Below, in pieces: positions 36,434 to 49,283 of a stretch of 64,000 nucleotides of DNA. Made by a program: the position numbers and the translations under genes. Source of the stretch: Coriaria nepalensis (lineage: Eukaryota > Streptophyta > Magnoliopsida > Cucurbitales > Coriariaceae); assembly GCA_027186245.1 (NCBI GenBank), contig CP114481.1:3642501-3706500 (forward strand), read 5' to 3'. Below the pieces are notes generated by a model, which did no database searches, was not told the origin of the DNA, and saw only the letters and a list, made by a program, of their open reading frames with translations. Every line of letters starts with the position of its first letter. Positions within the stretch are counted from its first letter, which is position 1.

Positions 36434-38246
36434 ATGGAGAGGTGCAATATCGATCTTAATGAGCCTTATAGTGAAGGAAGCGATGGCGTCCTCGACCTAA
36501 CACTTGGCCTCCGCCCCCCAATTCAACATCTTGATCATCTCCTTCTTCCAAATCCCTTTACAACTATCTTTTCTCAGGTATATATTTATAAGCCCTCAAC
36601 GAACCTATGGTGCGGTTCAAAAGGGCAATCGCATCCAAGAAGTTTGAGGAAAAAAGAAATAAAATAAAATTTAAACTTTCATTTTCCATATTGAATCTAT
36701 GTTCTTTAACAGTATTGCTTTAAGTATTTGTTATGGATTCTAAAATCTTTCAATCCCCTTTTTGATCACTAATCGAAATTCTTACATCCCTCACGACATG
36801 TTTATACTGCTTCCACGTGCATGGCTCTTGAATGCATAAGGAATTATTACCCTTTTTTTTTTTTCTTCTTTTGTCTGCTTGATATATATTATTGGATTTT
36901 TATTTGTTTTTTCTGTCCCGGAATTTAGGTTTTAGGGCATGGATTGGATATATTTTGCAAATTGGAGTTTGATAAATTTGTAAATTAAGTGCAATCAAAA
37001 TCCGTCTAGAATGTTCTAACGTTTTAAGGATCCATATTAAACCCCGAAATTTTGAATAACATTGAAGACGAAATGTCAACTGAAATAATAAATAATGGAG
37101 CTTGCCTTTTAGATATATATATTTTTTGTATAACATTATTAATTAAACAGGCCGAGAAGGAAGCCGACAGGAAAGTATATGGAGAAGGAATTCCAAATGA
37201 TCTTGATGAAAGACTGAACTACAATCCCCACCAAATCGGTTGGTCTCGAGAGCTTAAAACTTATGTCATGAAATCAGACAAGCCTGGTCAGCTAATTGCA
37301 GGATCATTTAGCACTAAATTTACTATGATTTCTGCATCTAATCATTATGTCATCATAAGCGATCCGACAAAAAGAAAATACAACAAGAGAGCTACCCGTG
37401 AAGGTGGAGGTTCCTCCTTGAGACGGCGGCGCGAATCAAGACGTGGTTCAATTTGCAATGACCAGACTAAGAGGTGCACCAATTACGAGTGCAATACTAC
37501 TGATACCCCCTTGTGGCGTAGAGGTCCACTTGGTCCGCAGGTAATTTATTGAAGAACCTTCTTAATATTCACTAATTTAAGGAATCTAGTTGTAATTTAT
37601 CTATTATAATATCTGGAACGATTAATTAAAGACTAAACTCCGGCGAAGATAATCGCCATTTCTCTTGATTATAAATATTTGTAAAATCATATTTATAGTT
37701 TTCGCATTCGGTTTTTAATTAAAAATTTATAATTTAACTTAATTTAAGAAAATATACAATCTTTTTTTAATTTTAACTAATGAATTATTTTATTATTTAA
37801 CTTAATTTATAATAAAAAAATTACAGTGATTCCTTAAATTTTAAAAACTACACTTAATTTTTTTTTTATATTTAATTTAAAGTGAGAAATAATCAATCGA
37901 TTATGTAATATATTTTATTTATATTATTTAAATTACATATAATATTTATTTTTAAAAAATCAAATGTGAATGTTTATCTTTCTTTCAAATGTAACCGTAG
38001 CGGTTCTCAATAATACCGTTACAATCGAGATATAAAGTAATAAATTTAAATCTCTTTGTCGATATCTAAATCGACAACTAATCCTTATTATAATTTTAAT
38101 TTACAATAATAATAATAATTATTATTATTATTATTTATAATTATTGTTAATAGATATTCATTTTCTGACATGATCTTCTCTTCTTCTATCTTCAGACCCT
38201 TTGTAATGCTTGTGGTATAAGGTACAGAAAGCTACAAGCTGGCTAG
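36434..38246 (+). CDS. GATA-type zinc finger factor with C-X4-C finger and EAR-like motif, 3 exons, 194 aa
   Basis: Exons 36434-36577, 37151-37540 and 38196-38246, all phase 0 with GT-AG introns, give 194 residues. The N-terminus has DLNEP and LDLTLGL, an LxLxL (EAR-type) repression motif. The middle is lysine- and arginine-rich (LRRRRESRR), suiting a nuclear protein. The C-terminal finger is C-X4-C-X18-C-X2-C: CTNYEC, TPLWRRGPLGPQ, then LCNACGIRYRK, split by intron 2 just before TLCNAC. Most plant GATA fingers have C-X2-C; the X4 form is known from the GATA29-like group, to which I assign it with moderate confidence. The protein ends four residues after RYRK, so the basic tail is very short. 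Likely a repressor binding GATA sites. Confidence 0.88.
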
Positions 38247-38736
38247 AAAAGGGAAACGACTAGGGCATGGAATGGAAAACTTCTGAAGAATAAATGCATG
38301 CTTTGGTCTTACCTAGTTAGATTTCTCTCTCACTTTTTAATCTGTTTGGTCGGATTCTGTTTAATGTGTAATGTAGGCCCAAACTAATGAGTGCTTGTCT
38401 TGTTAAGGTGTTTTTCTATTGGGCACGAAGAAAATGTTTTCTTTCTACTCTAACAATTATAATTACATTTCTCTTAAACTTATCAATAATCAGATTTAAT
38501 CCTCTCAACTTTCAAAATTAAACACACACTCCTTAGGCTTTTTAAATATTTAGACCGAACCCCTCCTTAAAAACTTGTCCTTTAAAAGCCAAAGCTTTCT
38601 TTAATATTTTCACTGAAATGCCAACAAATTGTATGATGTTATGTATATCCCTTATTATCCACTCTCTTTAAAATTTATGGCTGCATAACAGGCGGGTCAA
38701 GATTGGAGAACTTCTACGGTTTCGGTTTCTTCTACA
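38247..38736. other. 3' flank of the GATA gene
   Basis: Contains the probable 3' UTR, then unique AT-rich DNA up to the hAT remnant. No gene seen. Confidence 0.5.
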
Positions 38737-40330
38737 TAGATGTGTCAAAATGGGCTGAGTTTTTTGGCCCGGCTCGTCCACAAATTACCTATAAATTTTT
38801 TTTTCCGCCCTAATCAATTAACCTACCTTCGCTCCTGATGTGACAAGCACATCTTTAATGTATAAATATTTCACTATTATACTCACTAAGTTCTCCATCG
38901 AAAAAGAAACTATTTTTATGTTTGCAGAAGCATTATCCAATGTGATTGATATTATATATTATTTTCCATCAAAATCATTCAAAACTTGTAAATCAATATT
39001 ATGTTCATACTCAATAACTCTAAAACCTACAACCTTTTTTCCATTCCCATTTATAATGTAAATAATGAGTAACTACAATAAATAATATTTGTTAGAACGT
39101 GCATTCAAAATATCATATGTTAATAGAATATTAACATGCGGTAGAGCTAATTCTAACTATAATACATCGTATCTTGTTAGAAAAATATCATTCTAAATCA
39201 CTTCTAATTGTATTTCTACTAACATTAGTATATTGTGGACAATATATTATTCTAACCAAGTCTTTATGATATTTAGTATCACCAAGAGGAAAATTAAAAA
39301 TAACAGAAAATCGAGTTAGAGATACTCTAGCCATTGAAGGGTTGTATGACCACATAGACATTGTAACATCACAATGAAATGAAAGTTGAGTTTGAGTGGT
39401 ATTTGGACGGCTTTAGGCATGAACATGTCTTTATGACATTTTAACTGATTAATCCCACCGGTTGATTTTCCAGATAAATTTTATTACTTTCATACCTTAC
39501 ATACCGTTAATTTTACTTGTTCACTTCGTCATATGACTAGTACAACTCATCAAAACATACCCTAAACATCTAGCTTCAACTTCTTACATTTAATCGTGGC
39601 CACCGCACTCGACATATTGCTTAGTAGGTCCCCATCTTTGGCATCGATATTGGTGGTTTCATCTTCATCGTCGACCGGAAAGTCATGCTCTTTTCTTACA
39701 TTTTCTGTTCCATAATATGGAGAAAAAAAAAATTCATAATTATAAGAGTATATACTATCACTGTTATCCATTTTCTATGTTAAAACATATAAAAGTAAAC
39801 GTTGGAGATTAAAAGGTATAATGAAAAAGAATTAAATATTATACCATAATAATGAACTATAAAATAAATATGAAAGATATATAATATAATTTAAATTGTT
39901 AAATCTCAAATGTTAAAACAAAATAAAGAAATATGACAACTTTGATTTGAAATCTGAGAATTTAGGATTGAAATTTGAGAGATCGAACCTCTTATACAAA
40001 GTTGAAGGATTTAAGATTGAGACTTTTAGAGTTGAGATTTGAGAGTTGAGCTAACTTAATAATGAAGTTACGAGAACTTAGAAATTTGAATTGAGAAGAG
40101 AGGATAGATAAAATGGTAGAGAAAGAAAGAGTTTGTGAGTTGTGAAGATAATGGAGTAGAAAATAGAGAAAATTATATATTAAAAAAAGAAAAGTAGAGT
40201 TTGTTAGTTGTAAAGATTATGGAGGAGAGGGAGATACTTATAGAAGAAAAAAAAAGGGGGGGGGGGGAAATTAGAAGAGGTGGGAAGTATGGGGGGTTTG
40301 AAATTATTTTATAAAAGAAGTAGGGGATAG
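38737..40330 (-). mobile_element. hAT transposon copy 1, internally deleted and decayed
   Basis: The left tip TAGATGTGTCAAAATGGGCTG followed by GGCCCGGCTCGTCC resembles the left tip of the copy at 51898. Soon after, near 38838, the sequence jumps into the middle of the transposase (compare 53600-53800), so the dimerisation end is deleted. Further right it follows the BED region and N-terminus of the other copies to about 39771. The reading frame is destroyed. The right end near 40330 has no clear inverted repeat. Confidence 0.75.
38838..39771 (-). pseudogene. hAT transposase fragment (N-terminus to mid-domain)
   Basis: The start at 39771 reads MDNSDSIYSYNYEFFF, equivalent to MDNLDNTYDFG in the copy at 61747. 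The region 39450-39560 matches the BED finger area, and 38838-39010 matches the conserved EALSNVIDII-antisense block at 53690. Many stops and indels. It cannot encode a transposase. Confidence 0.75.
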
Positions 40331-41371
40331 ATGGCTCTACGGTTCCACCTATTTTGCTACCTCTATTCAGTATTAATTGTATTAAATAAATTAATTCAGT
40401 ATTTTACATATTTTATATGTCTCTTTATGATTAAAAAAAAAAAAGAATAAACATTTATTGATCAAGGGGACAATATCAAGGGGACGAAGCTTCTTTAACC
40501 CGATCATTCTTTTTACTTAGAAACTTCATCAAATCCATACCAGAATGAATCATGACTTTGCCACTTACTAGAAGCATAGAAAGGAGCAATATCATACCAG
40601 AAATTCTTAAAGAAAAGAATGAAGGCAGTACAAATTTTGAAACGATAATGACTGATGATAAGTGAAGACATTTTTTTTCACTGTTTTTCAAAAGAAGGGA
40701 ATTAACAAATTAGTTTACCCAGCACAATATTAAGCAGTCTCCTATATTTTCTTTTTTCTTTTTTTTTTTTTTTTTTTTTTTTGGTCTCTCTTAATGGTAA
40801 AGATTTTATTAAGGATAAAATATATGATTAGATATAAGATTATAAATCAATATTTTTCAACTCTAAAACTGACGTACTAAGAAAAAAAAATCAGAAAAAT
40901 TACACAAGCAAAATTAGGTAAGTAAGAAATCTAAAAGAAATTACTAGAAACAGATTTACTCAAAACATGATCAAACAATAATAAGAACCCAACCAATAGG
41001 AGAGGAATTGGATCTCGAACGCATCTTCAATACCCATATGTAGGTTTGCTGCGAATTTGATTAAGAGAGACTTGAAGATTATTTCGTGAATTGACTTGAA
41101 TTCAAGAAAGCGTGTGATTATAAAAACTCTTTCTTTTTTTTTTTTATTCGTCTTCGTATGAAAGTGAGAGTCAATATGATATTATGATGTTACTATTTCG
41201 CAAGATGGCTAGCAATATTTTGACTAAGTGTATGACCAAAAAGCATTCCAATCAAAACATAACAACGGTAAAATTAACGACAATGGAAATTGATCAACAC
41301 AAAAATTTCACAACATCTTAAAAGTGGCTAACCATTATTGTTTTGTTCGCAACTCATCATGAGCCACCTGA
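40331..41371. other. 3' flank of the lipoxygenase gene
   Basis: Homopolymer tracts (poly-T about 40757-40781) and AT-rich DNA. A short minus frame near 40476-40691 has no recognised domain. The lipoxygenase 3' UTR must begin at 41371 going down. Confidence 0.45.
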
Positions 41372-44300
41372 TCATATAGAAATACTATAGGGAACTCCCT
41401 TGCCAGTAACCCCATGCTCAGAAAACGGTTTCAACAGCTCATAAGGCACGACTCCAGCTCCATTCCTATTCCTCAACTCCTTATTTGCATTCCTCTCATC
41501 AACAATACGTTCCATCTCTTTCAATCTCACATTAAACTTCTCAAAAGCTGCCTTAATAACCGGATTCTCATTCCAAGACGGCTCTATCTTCTCCCCAATA
41601 TAGTCCTCATCAGGTGAATGGCTTGACAATATAGCCAAAACAGCTATCACTGTTGACGCTTGAAGTTGTGAAGGAAAAGTTTGCAAAAGTGCACCTTCTG
41701 GCTTATATAAAAACTTTGCAAAAGCCTCTTCATCAATTGGGTCTTCTGTTGGCAAATTGACTCTAGCAACTGTCGGTCTATTCGGAAAATAACCTGCGTA
41801 AGTGTATTGACCAAAGTTCACAGCAGCATGGTGACCAGATGTTACCCAAACCATTGTTGTAATGATATGTATGAGGTCGTAGGGGGTTTTTAGTGTGGGC
41901 CAGCCTGGTTCGTCTTTTTTGTCTCCGTGGCCCACAGTCCGGATTTCGGTCCACCAGGATTGAAGCTCTTGGTCGGAAGTTATGGAGTCTGGATTCGGGT
42001 AGTAATGGTTGACATAGTCTGTGACCCATTGTTTAATGTTGTCCCATAGAACAAGACCATCATTGGCAAAGGGATAGTCTTCAATTGCAAGCTTTAGACC
42101 ATGTGGTGCACTTGGATCCTCAACAGCCATTCCTCTACCAAAATGATACAATCATGGGTTGGTTAGTCAAATATTCATAGTTTATTTGTTACAATCTTTT
42201 GTATGGTTTCGAGTAGATAGAAATTATAGTGATTGACGGATAACAATATGTGTATTAATGGTTTAAGTCATGGCATGTAGCTGATGTGTTATCACTTATT
42301 ATGATACAAAAATATTAATTAAACATATTATATGTAGATGCAAGGATGTTAAAAGAACATTGAAAGAAAGAAAGAAAGTTACCTGTTAATTAGATCAGCC
42401 GGTAATGCTTGCAAGTTGAATTGCCATTGTTGGTCATAAGCAGAAGAACTAAGTTCCAGGGAGTATTTTGCAGGTGAGAAGGAACTTTCGATGATGCCAT
42501 TATAATTGATAAGTGCTTCTCGTGCAAGAGCATTGATCTCCAGAGTGTACCGGAAATGAGGGTGTAGTAATCTATAGATCGGATGCATCGCACTAAGTTG
42601 CCTGTTTGTTGCAATTATATACGGCTCTGTGGCACAATGTGTTCGTAGCCTGTAAAAGGGGACAAAGATTTCATCATGCAGAACACTTAACAAGAGTTGT
42701 AGAAAAAAATAAAAATATTCCTTGGGACGTAAGATTACTTAGGGGATGGACCTGTTAATTAATTCATTCTTAGTAACCTCAATTATACCTCTCATTACAC
42801 CTAAGTAAGAGGAGGGGGGGGGGGGGGAGAAATTCAGGAGACTATCTATATATATGTCTAAATCTACTTACCAATGGCTAACAAGTTGGTGATATCCAGA
42901 GTCATGAGCAAGAACATGAGCTTTAGCCAGCCTCCAAAGCCAAACTTCAGTTGAATGCCAAGAAGGTTTATGAACTTCCTTCCATTGAGGCTTCCCATCG
43001 AAAGGTGGTCGAGTTAACTCTATGGCTAACGGTCTCAATGTATTTTCTGGAGTTAGAAAGAATATGGTCCTTGATCCATACAATGTAGTGCCTTTAACTC
43101 CCCTTACTTTTTGCACAAATGGTAGAAAAACATCATGGTAATCCAGGATAAACAATTTCTTCTGTTCTATTGCCTGCGTAAATAAAAATATTCGTCAAAT
43201 TAAAAACAACTTTTGTGAGGAGAAGAATGTATATGAAGATCATTAAGCTTTGAATGTGTATCTAATTTGGCTTGAACCTCTTCAAGTGTCATGAAGCCTT
43301 TTATATCTTCTTCAATCATTTCTTTAGTGATTGCTGATTCTGGTGGACCATACACACTAGGGTCCAGCTTACTCACCAATGGCCATTCCTGCACAAAATA
43401 ATTAACTCATCATATTATAAAACTCCCATTAAATTAGGTCTAGAACTTGTATATATATATATATATATATTAATGAGATTTAATTAGAAAAGAGAAAAAA
43501 AAAAAAAAAACCGGTGAACTAAGCCAAACTTGTTCTTAATATAACCGATACATGTTTGAAGATATCCAAACGGTGCTAAAAAATCACATAGATAAGATAT
43601 ACCCAAACGAGAAGTAGTAGAATCAAGATATTCGGTAGTCGGTACTTATTTATAAAAAAAATGAAAAAAAAAAAAACTATTTTAATAAAATTATTTTGCA
43701 TCTTATCAAAATAGAGAAATATATATCATACCCTGATCAGGTTTATGTTACATGGGTTAAGACCTGCGAGAGTCTGCCTAGCAAACTCCTCATCTCTAAA
43801 CCAAAAGAATTTGTCTCCTGGAACAATTCAAAAGCAGAACATTATTTTTAAATTAAAAAAATTAGAAATAAAAGTCATATATTCTATCAACTTCAAGAAA
43901 AGAGAATTAAAAAATAGAAGTCTCACTGTTCATAGTCTCAGGAGGATTAAATCGCAGGAGATCTTCTTCAGTGTCAGCAAGTTTTTTGACAATTGTGGGA
44001 AAGATAGAAGCGAAAGACAATTTGTTTTTAAGGGGAGGTAAGTTAAGTCCTTCATTGAAGAGAGTATCAATGGCAGTAAAGTATGGGAATCCAAGGTTTG
44101 TATCGATAATTGCCGTCTCTATAGATGGTACCAAGGCCCGAAGAACACTAGCCACTGTATTTGTCGAGAATGTTAGTTCTTTTATCTCCGAGAATACTTC
44201 GTCCTTCGGAACATACACGCTACTACTCCTTGTCTCAGATAAGGGATCTGTTAGTAATTTTTCAAAGCTTAATCTGTTAAAATATGATCGAATTAACACA

Positions 44301-47178
44301 TATATGTAAAACTATAGATATCAATACAAATCTTTGTCTAACATGGAAATTTTGAAAGTAAAATATTTGATCCATTGCATTTGGTCTTTTTTGTTTTTTC
44401 ATTTTTTCCATGATAGTAAATATGTGAGCCTTTGATCCAACATTTGGATCATAATCATGTACTTGAAAAGTAATTAATGAAAATATCTAAAAGATGCAAC
44501 CTAGCTTCGTATAATAAATCAAATATGAGTAAAGAAAGCGTATAGACCTTTCTTACAACGCGGACGACCCGTTCTACAGCGTCGAGGGTATGGATGTTTT
44601 TCACCACCGAGTATAGGTCTTGCATATTCATCACCTTTATCTGGATCTCCAAGATCATTATATACATCATAATCATATATCCTTTCAAAACTCTTGCGTT
44701 CACCAGTACCATTTCCCCGTAAAATTAGAAGCTCTTCTTCTCTTAATCTCTTTAACCCACTTGGTGTTTCTAACGGTAAGTATGACTGTTCCAATCATAA
44801 ATTAATCATACTTGGTATCAAAATCTTGATAACAAAACCTAAGGGCTACATTTTTTTTTTTTTTTAATCTTTCCTTTCCAACATGACACTTCGAATGTTT
44901 ATTATTCTCTTAAGAATATGCTTATATTATTGTCATATTTAGATTACCTTCATAATAATAAAAAAAAAAAAAAAAGATGAATAATTGAAACACAAAAATA
45001 TCTACAGTTTTAATATTATTATTACGACTATATACCTTTTTACCACTTTTAACCATTGAGATTTTAACCATGATAATCAATTCAAAAAAGAAGTACGAAA
45101 TATAATAATTTGAATATTATATTATAGATTTTTATAACACAACATTGTTTATCATTGTCATTTTGTCTCCAAACTCTGATAAAACAGAAAAATGACTTTT
45201 TCGTATAGGTTAGGAGTTAGGACAACGACGCAACTTTGTAAGGATATTATTATATTATATTATATTATATTATATAAGGATGATCCTTATCATTAACATC
45301 ATCTTCTAGAGATTCGTAAAAGCTAATAATTACTCAATCTACGAAGGGACACAATATTTGACAAAAAAAAAAAAAAAAAAGAGATATAATAATGCTTGTG
45401 TGGTCATACCACGGTGGTGACCACAATTCAAAAAACAATTAGTTAATAATAATTTAAGAAATATTGACAAAAATAACATGTCAATATATATTTTTATATT
45501 TTAAATAATTTTTAAAGGGATATAAAAAATTTTAAAAATAAAAAATAATTATTAAATTTTTATATTTTATATATGTATATTAATTAATATGGGATAAAAA
45601 TTATATTAAAAATTATTCCTTAATAATTAATAATTAATTATTTTTAAATTCTAAAAATTGAAATATATTACCAAACAAGCTTATATATCTTAAGTCTACC
45701 CAAAAATTACTCTATCACAATCTAATAAAAATGGACATAGAAGGAAAAATCTAAACTAAGCCATTGATTCGAGGTGGCAAGGTTTAATTGGTTAACTATA
45801 AAATAAGTATATAGAAATGTACGTAGCATGGTATATTTAAAGTGGACTGACCTTATCCGTGAAGAAGACTCTCTTCTGAGAAGGATTGTCATACTTGGAA
45901 TGCACCCATGAATTACAGGTTACATGAATGGGACCATTAGGCAAGGAATCAAGAACAATATCTTTAAGATACATCTCTTTGTGATGCTCATTCTCAACAA
46001 TCACTGCTCCTATCTCACCAAAATGGGGAGGAATTACTAAATCGGCCTCGTATTTTATCTCTGACTGCCCTTGACCAATCGAGTGTGCGTAACCCTTAAT
46101 GGTTTTCTTCTCTAATCCAGTCTCTTTATCAATACAATATCAAACATATAGAAATTAAACTGAAATCATTAAATATTTCTAAAATAATAATAAATATCAA
46201 AAAGACAAAAAAAAATAATAAGAGTAAATAAATAAATAAGGTAAGGATTACTCTGTTTCTATTTTCATTTTAATTTCACAAAATTAAGGCCATGTTTGAC
46301 AACAGTTTTTAAAACATATTTTTACATTTTAAACATATTTCTATATTTTAAAATTTAGAAATAATTGTTAAACGATGTAACAAAATATGAAAATAATTGT
46401 TATTAAATACGCGTAAGTGAAAATGCATATTAATCCGAAACAAAAATTATGCAGAAATTTTGCCTTAATAATTTTCTATTTTTTATTTTTGAATTCCAAA
46501 AACTGAAATTCGTAACATTTTATAACTTTTGATTAAAACACTGTCAGGCCTGATCAGCATGCAACATGAGTAGAAAACTTCTAATATACAAAAACTTTTC
46601 GTTTATTGTGTTTCCGATTTAAGTACGCTTATATCAAGATATAAAGAAATTAATGAAATAGAGTTCTTCAAGTAGGAAAAGTTCAGGAAAATTAAGAACA
46701 AATCTTGTGAAAATTAACAATCAAAATATGAGAACCTTTATTAATTTAAAAGGGTCAATTGTTCTTTATCTAGCTTCTTTCTGTTTTTAGATAAAAAAGG
46801 AAATTGAGTTCATCACTTACTGGGATCAAGCTCGGAACTAACAAGTTCTAGGAGTAGGGTTTTTCCTAGCAGATCTTGTACATCATCAATCCCTCTATTA
46901 ATCCCTAGTTCCGAAAAAAATCCAGCAACAGTTGTTTGTACTCTAACAATTGCCTTAACAGTACTAGACTTTTCGATTTCGCTTTTACTAATTGATATAG
47001 CTTTTATGGTGCTCGTAGAGAATCCGATGCGGCCGGCCTTTCTGTTACATTTTGTTTGATATTGTGGCCGCCATGAATAAGATGGAAGCAAAGCACTAGC
47101 GCCAATAATGAATGGTGTGTTAGTCGGAGGGAAAAGGGTTTGAACTGGTTTTAGCTGGTAAACTTGAGGTTTCAACAT
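41372..47178 (-). CDS. LOX2: Chloroplast linoleate 13S-lipoxygenase (type 2), 9 exons, 905 aa
   Basis: Adds O2 to carbon 13 of linoleic and linolenic acid, the entry to jasmonate and leaf-aldehyde synthesis, in plastids. Exons on the minus strand: 47178-46821, 46123-45852, 44785-44548, 44247-43927, 43817-43732, 43388-43278, 43173-42872, 42649-42383 and 42134-41372; every junction is GT-AG and the frame closes at 906 codons. The N-terminal 60 or so residues are basic and Ser-rich, a likely transit peptide. A PLAT/LH2 domain spans roughly 75-225. The catalytic part carries the iron ligands H557, H562, H754, N758 and the C-terminal I905 (ending SISI). [15 protein letters not shown] and [12 protein letters not shown] are classic family segments. 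Length is typical. It looks functional. 13-specificity is inferred from the plastid type-2 N-terminus, not from a tested residue. Confidence 0.95.
43450..43471. repeat. (TA)n microsatellite in lipoxygenase intron 5
   Basis: Eleven uninterrupted TA dinucleotides inside the intron between exons 5 and 6; a likely length-variable marker. Confidence 0.9.
46288..46560. mobile_element. Possible MITE remnant in lipoxygenase intron 1
   Basis: Starts GGCCATGTTTGACAACAG, a tip style common in plant hAT-like MITEs, followed by AT-rich filler. I could not find a convincing inverted partner, so the right limit is a guess. Confidence 0.35.
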
Positions 47179-47574
47179 GGAGCCGCTTTGTAGCTTGAGT
47201 ATTAGTACTTGGTAGTACTACTCCCTCACAGGAATGAATATGTCAATTACGATCTGATAGGGAAGACAGAAGATATAAGAGGGAGGAGGAAAAATTGGAT
47301 TTTTAATGCATTTGGATACTTAATTGAAGTGAGCAATGGTGATATTTATAACGAATCAATGCCGATCGAAGAGAGATATTGTCTAGAAATTATTTTTAGT
47401 TTCAGGTAAGGTGTATAATGATAGCACATGGGAAACAATTACTATTTAATTTTTATCAAGTTGTACTATATAGTGTTTATATTAGCACATGAGAAGTTCA
47501 TGCACGGCTTTTACGTACTGGTAAGAGGTAAAATAAATAAATAAATAAATTGTTGGGCTTCGGTACGCACTCTT
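47179..47574. promoter_or_regulatory. Upstream region of the lipoxygenase gene
   Basis: On the minus strand a TATA-like CTCTTATATC lies about 100 bp before the ATG, with a CT-rich leader beside it. A small palindrome TAGTACTTGGTAGTACTA sits at about 47205-47222. A copia fragment begins about 400 bp upstream, so the intact promoter may be short. Confidence 0.4.
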
Positions 47575-48215
47575 ATTTTGTACGCTGATGATATGTTTTT
47601 AATTAGAAAATCAATGATAAAAATAAAGGATTCTGAATTTGATACCAAAGATTTAGGATATGATAGGAAAATCTTTGGTATGGAAATTAATAGAAATAGA
47701 CTTCAGAATTCACTTAAGTTGCATCCCATTAATTATTTGAAAAATATTGTATGAAAATTTGGTGTATCAAATAAGAAATTTGCGACTTTGCCTTTTGGCA
47801 GGTCAGTTCATATTCAAACGCTAGAGGATTCGTAATGTACTTCATGATTAGCACTAGATATGATCTTAGTTTTGCAATTTCTCTATTGAGTAAATTTATG
47901 TCTAATCCTAAGTATGATCATTGAATAGCTTTAAAGTGGCTTTTAAGATATCTAAATTCTTCAATTTCTGTTGGTTTAAATTTTGGCAAATGGATTAACA
48001 ATCTATGTCTAACTAGTTTTGTTCATTCTAACTTTGCAGGGGATAGAGACAACAGAAAGGTAACCACTTTCTTCCAATTCCTTCTTGGAGGAAATTGTGT
48101 CAGTTGGAAGACACAACCTCAGTCCTTAGTCAATTTGTCTTCCACAAAGGCTAATTATGTGTCTCTTATGGAAGTATTTAAAGAAGTTGTATGGCTTCAG
48201 GGTTTTCTAACATAG
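47575..48215 (+). pseudogene. Copia reverse transcriptase / RNase H fragment
   Basis: The plus strand reads LILYADDMFLI (catalytic YADD box), then KIFGMEINRN, ALKWLLRYLNSSISVGL, FAGDRDNRKVTTFFQFLLGG, VSWKTQPQSLV and EVVWLQGFL, the standard order of Ty1/copia RT end and RNase H. Several in-frame stops and shifts. No gag, integrase or LTR was recognised nearby. Confidence 0.9.
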
Positions 48216-49250
48216 ATAAATCTAGTTTATTCAAGCTAAACGGGATTTGACCCACCTATTCCAATAACAGCCTAAAAGGCTCATCTTAAATCCTCTTCTC
48301 GGTGCTTTCTCTATCTGATAGAATATTTTTGCGAGGGATTAGGGTTTCTAGATTTTTATCGTTTCACTCGTGTTTGATTTTTCTTTCATTTTTGTTTGTG
48401 ATTTCTTTTTGATAATATTATATTCATACGAAGATTATATATATATTTTGGATGATACATAATATATGTGAAGTCATGGTTTCTTCTAGTATATTTTCGT
48501 GTTCATCATTTTATTGAAGACTATATTTCTTATATAATTAATTATCTTCGTGAATCAGTTGTATGTGAGAGTGTGATCCTGTGAGAATGTAATCAGTTGT
48601 AGAGGAACTAACACAATAGTTTAACCTTTAACTATAGTAACGAGTTTAAATATAATAAAATTACTGTCTATTTCTAAATAATAAATATCATGATTAAATA
48701 CAGAGTTAGAACAATATTTTTTATTATTATTTCTTAAATAATCAAATAAATTTATTTATAATTACTAATTCAATTATATCTCATTCTTATTCCTTAATTC
48801 AATTAATTTTCTCCCAAAAGATGAAACCAAGCAAGACCTAAATAAATTGACATGATGTCATCGCCAAGGTGTGAATGTCATTTCATCTTACCATATCATA
48901 TAATATTATATATATTCAGATTCTTTTAAAAAAATGTAATAAAAGGATAAGAGTAATTTTATTATATACTTTTCTCATATCTTTTGTTCCCACTTCCCCA
49001 CCGTATGTAAGGGTGTCCTGTTTGAATGTTTGATAGATATATTATAGTTCTATTAATTAATTAAAACGTGATTTACATTATCTTATAAAAATATAAGTTA
49101 TCTTCGTTGACCTTCATATTTTTATTTATTCACGATTGCAACCCTTTATTATAAATAAGTTCGCCAATCACCTTGATCAGTCACGTGTACAATAAATAAA
49201 TAAATAAATATATATATATTAATAATCTTAATCATATTGATTAGTTTACA

Positions 49251-49283
<33 letters not shown>

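Noticed and set aside
40476..40691. 71-codon minus frame, with an alternative frame containing many aromatic residues
   Set aside because: Considered as a stray exon, but no homologue was recognised and no splice sites or neighbouring exons support it.
43745..44309. Plus-strand frames of 98 and 112 codons
   Set aside because: Antisense to lipoxygenase exons 4 and 5 and the intron between them.
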